Shown: positions 50,528 through 61,145, counted from the stretch's first letter. The stretch is DNA of 64,000 nt from Liolophura sinensis (GCF_032854445.1 NC_088297.1:14065335-14129334); one strand, 5' to 3'. Notes: generated from the sequence alone by a model not told the origin. Numbers and translations are program-made.

Positions 50528-51644
50528 CTGGACGCAAACGTATTAGCATCAAATTTAACATGTAAATGACTCTCTCAATTCAACGAAGAAAGCTAAATCA
50601 TGTGTTTTTTGGAATGACGGTGCAGACTTCAACAAGAAGTGCAGAAAACAAATAAAATGGCCAAAAGGTGTAAGACCCTTACAGTATGTGTGTCAACAGG
50701 AACAATCCACAGGTGCCCGGATGTAAACTCGAATCAATGCTTCGTGATCTTGAATGAGAAGCGCAGGAAAATCGATCCTTAAGTGTCACAGAGAAACGTC
50801 GGATTGACGCCACTAGCGACAAACATTATCACCATGGTCCGCAAACTTACAATGCAATCATTTAAGTAGATTTAATTTAGAAAAACAAATAAAACATCTG
50901 GAAAAGATATTTTTATACAGTTTTTTTTTTTTTAATGTGTCTTCTGTTGTTTATTTCATTCTGTTCTTTCTTTCCCTTTAACAATAAGGGAAGATTCACA
51001 CAATATTCTTCCTTGAAGGAAAAATCAGACAAGCAGTTTACATTGCCATAAAATTTGCACGAAGCATTTCCACCCACTTCTCCATTAAGAAAAAAAATGT
51101 TGTTACTGAATCTTGATGGGTCTCCAGTCTCTACCCAGCCCAAAGTACACGGTAAAATATGCAAACAGCAAACAGGATTAAAACAAAGGCATTGACCACA
51201 GCGGTCTTGTTCTAAGATTCACGTCATGCTGTTTGTGACATGGTCGTAGTTGTCTCTCCTGTATCCAGAAACTTGAATTCTAGGATCGTAATGTCCTAAT
51301 GACGGCTAATTGATCATGGAAATTTACCGCTGGCCTTCAATTTTTGTTCCGTCCTTCGTATCCAGACCAGTCATAAATGACTTTTGTGAAATAAGTGGAG
51401 ACAAGGCACGCATCAAGATTCGTCTAGGTGGCACTCACCAACATTTTCAGTAAAGCAATAATAGCATAGGCTTTGAGAAGAAAAGTATATTTTATCTTAA
51501 CTAAGCGAGCACCGTTTTTGTGCTTTACGCTGAATATATAGACTCGAGCCCCACACATGCACAATTTTTAAGTAAACTTTAAGCCCACTAACGAGAACTT
51601 TACAATTTACAAATTATCATTTTAATATTATAAAAAGTACTCAC

Positions 51645-51755
51645 CTAAGAAAGTAAACTCAGACGTGCTGGTCCCAGACACACATTGCATACAAGGCACA
51701 CCTGACTGCGACTCCCCATCATCATAGCACACGTTGTCAATAAGACATGTGTTCT
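51645..51755 (-). CDS. E6: module exon
   Basis: QSG form, T before Cys1. Spacer nearly identical to that of E9. Confidence 0.82.
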   Translation of the reverse strand, partial: RTHVLLTTCAMMMGSRSQVCLVCNVCLGPARLSLLS

Positions 51756-52848
51756 CTGCACGCAAACGTATTAGCATCAAAGTTAACATGAAAATGACTC
51801 TCTCAATTCAACGAAGAAAGCAAAATCATGTGTTTTTTGGAATGACGGTGCAGACTATAACAAGAAGTGCAGAAAACAAATAAAATGGCCAATAGGTGTA
51901 AGACCCTTACAGTATGTGTGTCAACAGAAAGAATCCACAGGTGCCCGGATATAAACTCGAATCAGTGCTTCCTGATCTTGAATGAGAAGCACAGGAAAAT
52001 CGATACTTAAGTGTCACAGAGAAACGTCGTGTTGACGCCAATAGCGACAAACATTATGACCATGCTCCGCAAACTTACAATGTAATCATTTAAATACATT
52101 TAATTTAGACAAAAAAATCATCTGGAAAAGAGATTTTCATACAGTTATTTTTTTGATCTGTCTTTCTTGTTTATTTCATCCTGTTCTTTCCTTTCCTTTA
52201 ACAATAAGGGAAGATTCACACAATATTCTTGCTTGAAGGTAAAATCAGACAAGCAGTTTACATTGCATGAAGAAGCATTTCCACCCACATCTCCATCATC
52301 AAAAATAATGTTGTTACTGAATCTTGATGGGTCTCCAGTCTCTACCCAGCATAAAGTACATGGTTATACATGCAAAAAGGATTAAAATAAAGGCATTGAC
52401 CACAGCGGTGTTGTTCTAAGATTCACGTCATGCTGTTTGTGACATGGTCGTAGTTGTCTCCCCTGTATCCACAAACTTGCATTCTAGGATCGTAATGTCC
52501 TAATGACGGCTAATTGATCATGGAAATTTACGGCTGGCCTTTATTTTTTCTTCCGTCATTCGAATCCAGACCAGTCATGAATGTCTTTTGTGAAATAAGT
52601 GGAGACAAGGCACGCATCAAGATGCGTGTGGGTGGCACTCACCAACATTTCCAGTAAAGCAATAATAGCATAGACTTTGAGAGGAAAAGTATATTTTATC
52701 TTAACTAAGTGAGCACCGTATTTGTGTTTCACGCTGAAAGTATAGACTCGAGCCCCACACATGCACAATTTTTAAGTAAACTTTAAGCCCACTAACGACA
52801 ACTTTACAATTTGCAAATCTTCATTTTACTATTTTACAAAGTACTCAC

Positions 52849-52959
52849 CTAAGAAAGTAAACTCAGACGTGCTGGTCCCAGACACACATTGCATACAAGG
52901 CACACCTGACTGCGACTCCCCATCATCATAGCACACGTTGTCAATAAGACATGTGTTGT
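52849..52959 (-). CDS. E5: module exon
   Basis: QSG form, T before Cys1. The first exon bases are ACAAC instead of AGAAC, changing the split codon. Shared only with E4, 1,204 bp away. Confidence 0.82.
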   Translation of the reverse strand, partial: TTHVLLTTCAMMMGSRSQVCLVCNVCLGPARLSLLS

Positions 52960-54052
52960 CTGGACGCAAACGTATTAGCATCAAAGTTAACATGTAAATG
53001 ACTCTCTCAATTCAACGAAGAAAGCAAAATCATGTGTTTTTTGGAATGACGGTGCAGACTATAACAAGAAGAGCAGAAAACAAATAAAATGGCCAATAGG
53101 TGTAAGACCCTTACAGTATGTGTGTCAACAGAAAGAATCCACAGGTGCCCGGATATAAACTCGAATCAGTGCTTCCTGATCTTGAATGAGAAGCACAGGA
53201 AAATCGATACTTAAGTGTCACAGAGAAACGTCGTGTTGACGCCAATAGCGACAAACATTATGACCATGCTCCGCAAACTTACAATGTAATCATTTAAATA
53301 CATTTAATTTAGACAAAAATATCATCTGGAAAAGAGATTTTCATACAGTTATTTTTTTGATCTGTCTTTCTTGTTTATTTCATCCTGTTCTTTCCTTTCC
53401 TTTAACAATAAGGGAAGATTCACACAATATTCTTGCTTGAAGGTAAAATCAGACAAGCAGTTTACATTGCATGAAGAAGCATTTCCACCCACATCTCCAT
53501 CATCAAAAATAATGTTGTTACTGAATCTTGATGGGTCTCCAGTCTCTACCCAGCATAAAGTACATGGTTATACATGCAAAAAGGATTAAAATAAAGGCAT
53601 TGACCACAGCGGTGTTGTTCTAAGATTCACGTCATGCTGTTTGTGACATGGTCGTAGTTGTCTCCCCTGTATCCACAAACTTGCATTCTAGGATCGTAAT
53701 GTCCTAATGATGGCTAATTGATCATGGAAATTTACGGCTGGCCTTTATTTTTTCTTCCGTCATTCGAATCCAGACCAGTCATGAATGTCTTTTGTGAAAT
53801 AAGTGGAGACAAGGCACGCATCAAGATGCGTGTGGGTGGCACTCACCAACATTTCCAGTAAAGCAATAATAGCATAGACTTTGAGAGGAAAAGTATATTT
53901 TATCTTAACTAAGTGAGCACCGTATTTGTGTTTCACGCTGAAAGTATAGACTCGAGCCCCACACATGCACAATTTTTAAGTAAACTTTAAGCCCACTAAC
54001 GACAACTTTACAATTTGCAAATCTTCATTTTACTATTTTACAAAGTACTCAC

Positions 54053-54163
54053 CTAAGAAAGTAAACTCAGACGTGCTGGTCCCAGACACACATTGCATAC
54101 AAGGCACACCTGACTGCGACTCCCCATCATCATAGCACACGTTGTCAATAAGACATGTGTTGT
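54053..54163 (-). CDS. E4: module exon
   Basis: Same variants as E5. The two units are almost identical across 1,204 bp, one of the youngest duplications. Confidence 0.82.
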   Translation of the reverse strand, partial: TTHVLLTTCAMMMGSRSQVCLVCNVCLGPARLSLLS

Positions 54164-55274
54164 CTGGACGCAAACGTATTAGCATCAAAGTTAACATGTA
54201 AATGACTCTCTCAATTCAATGAAGAAAGAAAAATCATGTGTTTTTTGGAATGACGGTGCAGACTTGAACAAGAAGTGCAGAAAACAAATAAAATGGCCAA
54301 TAGGTGTAAGACCCTTACAGTATGTGTGTCAAAAGAAAGAATCCACAGGTGCCCGGATATAAACTCGAATCAGTGTTTCAGATCTTGAATGAGAAGCGCA
54401 GGAAAATCGATTTTTAAGTGTCACAGAGAAACGTCGGTTTGACGCCAATAGCGACAAACATTATGACCATGGTCCGCAAACTTACAATGCAATCATTTAA
54501 ATACATTTAATTTAGAAAAAAATAAAACATCTGGAAAAGGTGTTTTCATAAAGTTGTTTCTTTTCAATGTGTCTTCTGTTTTTTATTTCATTCTGTTCTT
54601 TCTATCCCTTTAACAATAAGGAAAATTCACACATTATCTTGCTTGAAGGAAAAGTCAGACAAACAGTTTACATTGCCACCAAATTTGCACCAAGCATTTC
54701 CACCCACATCTCCATCATCAAAAATAATGTTGTTACTGAATCTTGATGGGTCTCCAGTCTCTACCCAGCCCAAAGTACACGGTAATAAATGCAAACAGCA
54801 AACAAGATTAAAACCAAGGCATTCACCACAGCGGTCTTGTTCTAAGATTCACGTCATGCTGTTTGTGACATGGTCGTAGTTGTCTCTCCTGTATCCACAA
54901 ACTTGCATTCTAGGATCGTAATGTCCTAATGACGGCTAATTGATCATGGAAATTTACCGCTGGCCTTTATTTTTTGTTCCGTCCTTCGAATCCAGACCAG
55001 TCATGAATGTCTTTTGTGAAATAAGTGGAGACAAGGCACGCATTAAGATTCGTGTGGGTGGCACTCTCCAACATTTCCAGTAAAGCAATAATAGCATAGA
55101 CTTTGAGAAGAAAAGTATATTTTATCTTAACTAAGCGAGCATTGTTTTTGTGTTTCACACTGAAAGTATAGACTCGAGCCCCACACATGCACAATTTTTA
55201 AGTAAACTTTAAGCCCACTAATGACAACCTTACAATTTGCAAATCTTCATTTTACTATTTTACAAAGTACTCAC

Positions 55275-55385
55275 CTAAGAAAGTAAACTCAGACGTGCTG
55301 GTCCCAGACACACATTGCATACAAGGCACACCTGACTGCGACTCCCCATCATCATAGCACACGTTGTCAATAAGACATTTGTTCT
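55275..55385 (-). CDS. E3: module exon
   Basis: QSG form, K before Cys1 with acceptor CGTGCAG. Last copy of the homogeneous array. Confidence 0.82.
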   Translation of the reverse strand, partial: RTNVLLTTCAMMMGSRSQVCLVCNVCLGPARLSLLS

Positions 55386-56404
55386 CTGCACGCCAACGTA
55401 TTAGCATCAAAGTTAACATGTAAATGACTCTCTCAATTCAACGAAGAAAGCAAAATCATGTGTTTTTTGGAATGACGGTGCAGACTATAACAAGAAGAGC
55501 AGAAAACAAATAAAATGGCCAATAGGTGTAAGACCCTTACAGTATGTGTGTCAACAGAAAGAATCCACAGGTGCCCGGATATAAACTCAAATCAGTGCTT
55601 CGTGATCTTGAATGAGAAGCACAGGAAAATCGATCCTTAAGTGTCACAGAGAAACGTCGGTTTGACGCCAATAGCATTATGACCATGGTCCGCAAACTTA
55701 CAATGCAATCATTTAAATACATTTAATTTAGACAAAAAAAATCAACTGGAAAAGCTATTTTCATACAGTTATTTTTTTAATCTGTCTTTCTTGTTTATTT
55801 CATCCTGTTCTTTCTTTCCCTTTAACAATAAGGGAAGATTCACACAATATTCTTGCTTGAAGGTAAAATCAGACAAGCAGTTTACATTGCATGAAGAAGC
55901 ATTTCCACCCACATCTCCATCATCAAAAATAATGTTGTTACTGAATCTTGATGGGTCTCCAGTCTCTACCCACCCCAAAGCACACGGTAATACGTGCAAA
56001 CAGCAAACAGGATTAAAACCAAGGCATTGACCACAGCGGCCTTGTTCTAAGACTGTCGTCATGCTACTTGCGACATGATCGTAGTTGTCTCCCCTGTATC
56101 CACAAACTTGCATTCTAGGATCGTAATGTCCTAATGACGGCTAATTGATCATGGAAATTTACGGCTGGCCTTCACTTTTTGTGCCGTCCTTTGTATCCAG
56201 ACCAGTCATGAATGTCTTTGTGAAATAAGTGGAGACAAGGCACGCATCAAGATTCGGTTGGGTGGCACTCGCCACCATATTCAGTAAAGCAATAATAACA
56301 GACTTTGAGAAGAAAAGTATATTTTATCTTAACTAAGCGAGCATTGTTTTTGTGTTTCACACTGAAAGTATAGACTCGAGCCCCACAGATGCACAATTTT
56401 CAAG

Positions 56405-57300
56405 TAAACTTAAATCGCACTAACGATAACACAAGCATATTAGCATCAAAGTTAACATGAAAAATTCTCTCTCAATTCAAACAAGGCGCAAAAAACCATG
56501 TTTCCAGAATAACAGTGCAAACAATAAACTGAAAAAGCACCTAAAATGGTTAATCAGGCCTTTAAAGTGTGTGTGTTAAGAGGTGTCTGGATGGAAAACT
56601 AGTTTAAACAGTTCGTGATCTTGAATGAGAAGCACAGGAAAATCGATCCGTAAGTGTCACAAAGAAAAAAGTCGCTCGGACAAGAAAAACCTAAGACATC
56701 TGCAAACGTTTCTTTTTTCAGATATGGCTTTTTTTGTCTTTCTCCTGTTGTATATTTCATCCTGTCCTGTCTTACCCGTAAACAATGAGGGAAAATTCAC
56801 ACAATACTCGCATTGGATGGTACAAGCAAGGCAAGATGTTTACACTGTTCCATAATTTTCAGGAATAATTTGGATCCACATATCCGGCATAAAAATGATG
56901 TTGTTAATAACCCTTGATGAGCATTCTGCCTGTATCCATCCCAAAGAACGCGGTCATGAATACAACCAACGAGCAAAATTAAAGCCAAGGCATTGACCAC
57001 AGCGGTAAAATTATATTCTCCTACTCCTAACATTCTCCTACGTCATGCTGCTTGCGACATGATCGCAGCTGTCGCCCCTATATCCAAAAACTTGTTGTTG
57101 CGAAATGTGTGGAGACAAGACACGCATCAAGATTCCTGTGGGTGGCACTTACTACCATTTCAAGTGAAGCACAAATACCATAGACTTCCAGAAGAAAAGT
57201 ATATTTTATATTTGTGATTTACACTAGAAGTACAGACTTCAGCCACACAGATGCAATAACAAGTTCACATTTTAACAATCGTAACTATTATAAACGGTAC
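56405..57300 (-). pseudogene. Decayed array unit that lost its A exon; B relic with leader-like frame
   Basis: At about 56,430 the sequence jumps from the donor-side intron (GCACTAACGATAAC) to the acceptor-side intron (CATATTAGCATCAAAG), deleting the whole A exon. The B relic at 56,840-56,930 has no cysteines. Next to it, 56,950-57,033 reads a hydrophobic stretch from a Met (FTAVVNALALILLVGC), which resembles a signal peptide but has no good donor. Confidence 0.6.
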
Positions 57301-57304
57301 TCAC

Positions 57305-57415
57305 CTAAGAAAGTAAACGCAGAGGTGCTGGTCCCAGACACACATTGCATACAAGGCACACCTGACTGCGACTCCCCATCGTCATAACACACGTTGTCGA
57401 TAAGACATTTGTTCT
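57305..57415 (-). CDS. E2: module exon, edge copy
   Basis: QSG form, K before Cys1, TSAF instead of TSEF. Donor GTGAGT and acceptor GTCCAG intact. 2,030 bp from E3 because one unit between them lacks its A exon. Confidence 0.8.
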   Translation of the reverse strand, partial: RTNVLSTTCVMTMGSRSQVCLVCNVCLGPAPLRLLS

Positions 57416-57444
57416 CTGGACACAAACATATTAGCATCAAAGTT

Positions 57445-57730
57445 TACATCGCTACATAATTAGCGGGAAGCACTTGGACCCACAGATCCAACATCGTGAA
57501 AGACGTTGTCAATGAATCTTGATAAGTAGCCTGTCAGTATTTAGCCCAAAGCACATAATTCAACTGTGAGTGCAATAGGCACAGAGAATCAAAACTAGAG
57601 CAATAACAACTGGGGTAAACTTTAATTCTCCATCTGCCAGCATTCAATTTTCGACAGTCTCTGTTGTTGTCTCCCTGGTATCCAGAAACGTGCATTCCAG
57701 GATCGTAATTTCCAAAAATGGTGGCCAACA
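57445..57730 (-). pseudogene. B-type relic with stop, plus leader-like segment
   Basis: 57,450-57,510 reads FIDNVFHDVGSVGPSASR then a stop and LCSDVN. Just upstream on the minus strand, 57,560-57,650 reads Met then FTPVVIALVLILCAYC, homologous to the leader-like segment of the previous unit. Confidence 0.55.
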
Positions 57731-58023
57731 GAGCATGGACATTTACAGCTGAAGTTATTACTTTAGTTCTATTCTACGAGCCGATGTCACTCCACACTGT
57801 GCGCTTCGGACTGAGTCGAGACGGAACAGACATTAGGATTGCCGTGGCAGGGACAAGGTACAATTTAAATCGGTACGAAAACTGAATGGATTTCCAGCAA
57901 AAAAATTTCTTTTTGTACCAATTAAGCAACCAGTGAAGTTTAGACCAATGACATCAGTAAGTTAGAAGTGGGAGTACTGACAAATTCACATTTCAACGAT
58001 CTTCACTATTTTAATATTAGACT

Positions 58024-58072
58024 GTGGTTGTCCCTATAGTATAGCATACGTTGTTGACAAAACGTGTTAGCT
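58024..58072 (-). pseudogene. A-type module exon relic, 5' half only
   Basis: Acceptor TTTTCAG followed by about 48 bp matching the start of a module exon (CAACAACGTATGCTATAC for GACAACGTGTGCTATGAT), with a frameshift. The second half and donor are deleted. Confidence 0.6.
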
Positions 58073-58840
58073 GAAAAGAAATATATTATAGCATTATATG
58101 CAAAAGACTCTCTCAGTTCAATAAAGGCAACAAACTGACGTACACTGTCGAGAACGACAGTGCAACATTGAATAATAAAAACCTACAAAAACGCCTCAAA
58201 TGGCTGATAAGTTTTGGACGTTTAAAGTGTGTACTAACGAGAAGAATCTAAAGGTGCCTGGATATATACTAGTATTACTGAATAGTGTTCTTGAATGAGT
58301 AGCGCTGCTAAGTCTATACGAACGTGCTTGAAAGAGCACGTACCATGAGTACTAAACAGTGCGTGTGTAATTGTTAAATTCCGTACTGGACATTTTTATG
58401 AGCCAATATCTTGAAAAAGTAAAGACAAAAATAACAAAAAAATCCCTATATTGATAAAATGTTTAGAAGAAAACACCAAAATGAAGAATGCATCAAGAAA
58501 ACGAGGATGCAAATGAATGTGAAATATCTTTTAATGTTCTTCATAGCTTTTCTCACCCAAATTTCAATACAACTTTACGTTAGTGTCTGCAGTTTTTGTG
58601 ATTTTTTCTTATGTAAACTGTTACTGTGCATGAAACAGCGAATCTTACACAAAATACTTGTTTCGGTGTTAGAAGAAAGTTGATCAATGCCAAAATAATG
58701 TCATAACGCCAAAATTTACAATTCAAACATTTACCTGCATTTAGTTTAAGGAATATTCCTAAAACGTCCGGCTATTTTGAGATGAAGTTGTCATTATCGT
58801 TTCTTTAAACATCATTAGAAAATTCACCGATACTGACGTA
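58073..58840. other. Old intron-like spacer
   Basis: Related to 14,240-14,340 and to the array spacers (GCATCAAG..AACGAGGATGCAAATGAAT at 58,488-58,520). No gene supported. The plus-strand frame starting MNVKYLLMFFIAFL is leader-like but isolated. Confidence 0.4.
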
Positions 58841-58844
58841 TGAG

Positions 58845-58930
58845 GGTAAAACTTAGACGAGCTGTTCACACTGCTGCATAATTTGCAGGAAGCATTTGCT
58901 TTCACATCTCCATCCATAACTTATCGACGA
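58845..58930 (-). pseudogene. B-type module exon relic with cysteines kept
   Basis: Reads GDVKANASCKLCSSVNSSSK, closer to E1 than the array B copies, but lacks the first cysteine and both splice sites. Confidence 0.65.
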
Positions 58931-59815
58931 TATTCAGCTCTGTAGTTTCAGTCATTCTGAGTACCAAACTTGTTTTCCATCAGTGACACCTAACATAGCA
59001 AGCTCTATATATTCGTAAGATGGGTGTCCAATTGACTACAACGAAGATGCACTTATAATGCCTATTTCTAATTCATACTATTAAAATCCAAAAGCTTGTT
59101 TTCGACACATTTCCTCGTAGATGTCATAATTATTCAAAAGCAACTGGCATGCTAAACATAAAGTGTAGACTAACTGTAGAAAGCAGTGCCCCATGCAATT
59201 AGAACAAACTCCACGCAGTAACAAATCACGCACAGCTGTCTCTACGAACGGTCTGCGTTGTTTCTTTTATAGCAAAATTTCTTCACATCGTACTCTGAAG
59301 TCAAACTGTCGCGAGGTCATATAGCTACAAAAGTTAAAATGAATTCATTCATTAGAGTGCTCTTACACTAAAACGTCAAAATAGTTTCAAACATGGCAGT
59401 GTCAGAAACAGGGTACATAGTAAAGTCGATCACAGTTTAGGTGATCAAACATACTGGGCTCCATTACCTAGCATGCCATTAAATAATTAGGATGTCATCT
59501 GAGGCAATCGAATCTTTGAATCGAAAACAACATCACCGAGTTTAGCTTTATAATTTAGAGAAAAAGTATGCAATAATACAGACAGCATCTGTATATCAGT
59601 GCGTAGAGCTAGTGATGTTATTTTCAATTATGGTAATGTGTACGAATGATTACGACAAAGAGCAAGATATAGACATGTTAATACAAACAGGCCACCAATA
59701 CTAAAAGTAAAGAGTTGAGTGACAGAGACGGGTGTGGCCTATATTCACTACAAAACTGCCGTGAAATTACTATAAACAAATTTACATTTCAAAAATTTAT
59801 CATTTTAAGAAGTAC
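58931..59815. other. Intron-like sequence, nothing recognised
   Basis: Contains segments shared with 12.2-12.5 kb and 16.7-17.0 kb introns (for example TTAGCTT-ATGATTTAGA-like at 59,540 and AAAGTAAAGAGTTGAG at 59,704). This confirms it as an old unit of the same locus. Confidence 0.4.
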
Positions 59816-59819
59816 TCAC

Positions 59820-59910
59820 GCAACAGAGTAAACTCGGTTGTGCTGGTCTCAGACACACATGCCATACAAGGCACACCTGGCTGCGATTCCCCATCATCAT
59901 AGCACACGTC
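59820..59910 (-). pseudogene. TTEF-type module exon, 5' truncated
   Basis: Donor GTGAGT and the last 91 bp of a module exon are intact (DVCYDDGESQPGVPC, MACVSETSTTEF). At 59,911 the sequence changes, removing the first cysteine. By chance or selection the new flank ends in TTACTAACCTGAG, so an AG sits at the junction in phase 1. A shortened exon could still splice. Confidence 0.6.
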
Positions 59911-61030
59911 TCAGGTTAGTAATAACAACAAGACCGCGAACGACTGTGCAAAACTCACCAACGAAGAAAACGGCTGGAATGTGTAATAATTTTGGACTCA
60001 TACAGCGTGTGTTTACGCCATTAATCGCTTGTAACGGCCTCACTATTTTCCGAAGCTCTAATTTCTCCCTCAGGAAAGTATGGCAGCCGGGCTTTCCTAA
60101 ACTGATTCGTCTGGCAGATTAGGTAATCAGGCTATGTCTGCACAATTCGTGCTCCCTCCCATCGCCAAACACAGGAGTCGTTTATTATGTAACACTAATG
60201 CAACCGTTTTAATGTGAGAAAGACCTCATACATGCACATTCCTTGATAACAAAGCCTTATCTTACCAAGGATTTTATTCGGCCTGCCTTCACACCAAAAT
60301 GTGTAGTTGCCTCAACATAACATCGAGTCATATACTTGAATGATTAGCGTTGTACTAAATACTGAATAGTGATACAGAATCTATCCTAATAGGCTCGTGT
60401 GAGAGGTATACAAATTAAGGCTATGCCTTGCCTAAACTGAATTTTAGGTATAGTTCATTTATTCAAGCGTGACCAAGGCGGCAACATTTAACCCAGGAAA
60501 CTCTATCTCCAATCTCAGCCAATCAGTGTCCATTCCGCATCCCTTTAGGGGTGAAAAGGAGAAAGTACCACGAGTACTAAAACAGCTGTGTGTCATTGCT
60601 AAACTCCACGAGGCGCAATCTGTTAGAGGCCTTTATGATGATAAACTTTCTAACATTAACATGAAGTAGGCATCAATAGAATGATCATAAACTTATATTA
60701 AACTTGTAAATACTTCTAGTATTCCTGACGTCTTCACCCGATACACCTTTAATTTCAACTTCTGCATTTGACATGAACGTTACTCACTTATTAAGTGGCG
60801 CTTTACAAGAAAAAGCAAATCTGACTTTGAATACCTGTTTTAATATCAGAGAAAAGTCGGTCTGATGTCACTGGCTATAAACATTATCAGGATTATCAGC
60901 ATTTAACTCCAAAAAAAAAAACAAAACCAAATCTGAACCATATTGTCACAGTATTTTAAGATACAATCTTACGGTTTTTTCTGCTGATATTTACTGCATT
61001 TTACTTCATGATGGGAAAATTCGTGCCATA
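59911..61030. other. Intron-like sequence, nothing recognised
   Basis: Contains a CACGAGTACT segment shared with 12.96 kb. Open frames at 59,838-60,122 and 60,469-60,669 have no recognisable content. Confidence 0.35.
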
Positions 61031-61037
61031 TACTCAC

Positions 61038-61145
61038 TCATGAGACTAAACTCAGTCCAACTGTTTACACTGTTACATTCTTTGCAGTCATCATTTGGAT
61101 CCATATCTCCATCGTCATAAGTGATGTTGTTCACGACACATTTGC
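61038..61145 (-). CDS. E1: intact B-type module exon (36 residues)
   Basis: 108-bp phase 1-1 exon, acceptor TTGTTCATCAG with a pyrimidine tract, donor GTGAGT. Reads KCVVNNITYDDGDMDPNDD, then CKEC, NSWTEFSLM. Cys2 of the A pattern is Thr here, leaving three cysteines. It is the only B-type copy with both splice sites intact and is the best template for the 30 decayed B copies. It is the 5'-most exon I can support; upstream exons must lie beyond the window or be unrecognised. Confidence 0.7.

Larger units (their letters stand above)
20771..55958 (-). pseudogene. B-type module relics inside the array (30 copies)
   Basis: Copies start near 20771, 21993, 23217, 24428, 25590, 26801, 27971, 29332, 30501, 31727, 32906, 34069, 35292, 36518, 37744, 38970, 40197, 41424, 42607, 43823, 45046, 46213, 47443, 48660, 49786, 51010, 52228, 53432, 54640 and 55856, each about 105-120 bp. 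They read SNNIIFDDGDVGGNASCKFC and DFTFKQE. Against E1, Cys1 is gone, the donor GTGAGTAT is replaced by CAAGAATAT, and the acceptor is weak. About ten copies share a 9-bp in-frame deletion (NASSCN instead of NASCKFCGN). They appear to be spliced over. Confidence 0.75.
20100..56450 (-). repeat. Tandem array of about 30 units of ~1.2 kb (A exon + B relic)
   Basis: Each unit, in minus-strand order, has an intact 111-bp A exon, about 430 bp of intron, a decayed B exon, about 470 bp of intron, then the next A exon. A-to-A spacings range from 1,134 to 1,312 bp, and four consecutive spacings are exactly 1,226 bp. A conserved GATGCTAATACG about 20 bases before each acceptor is a plausible branch point. 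Open frames that recur in every unit (75 codons starting MCMCGARVY, minus; about 95 codons starting MFSY, plus) lie in introns or antisense to the B relic. Confidence 0.92.

Noticed and set aside
20100-56450. Regularly spaced repeats looking like a CRISPR-type array
   Set aside because: The unit is 1.2 kb with splice sites and a coding exon, and the setting is an animal genome.
5676-61145. Identification as abalone VERL, mussel foot protein or another known repetitive mollusc protein
   Set aside because: The cysteine spacing and the 37-residue one-exon module do not match what I recall of those families. Naming it would be a guess.
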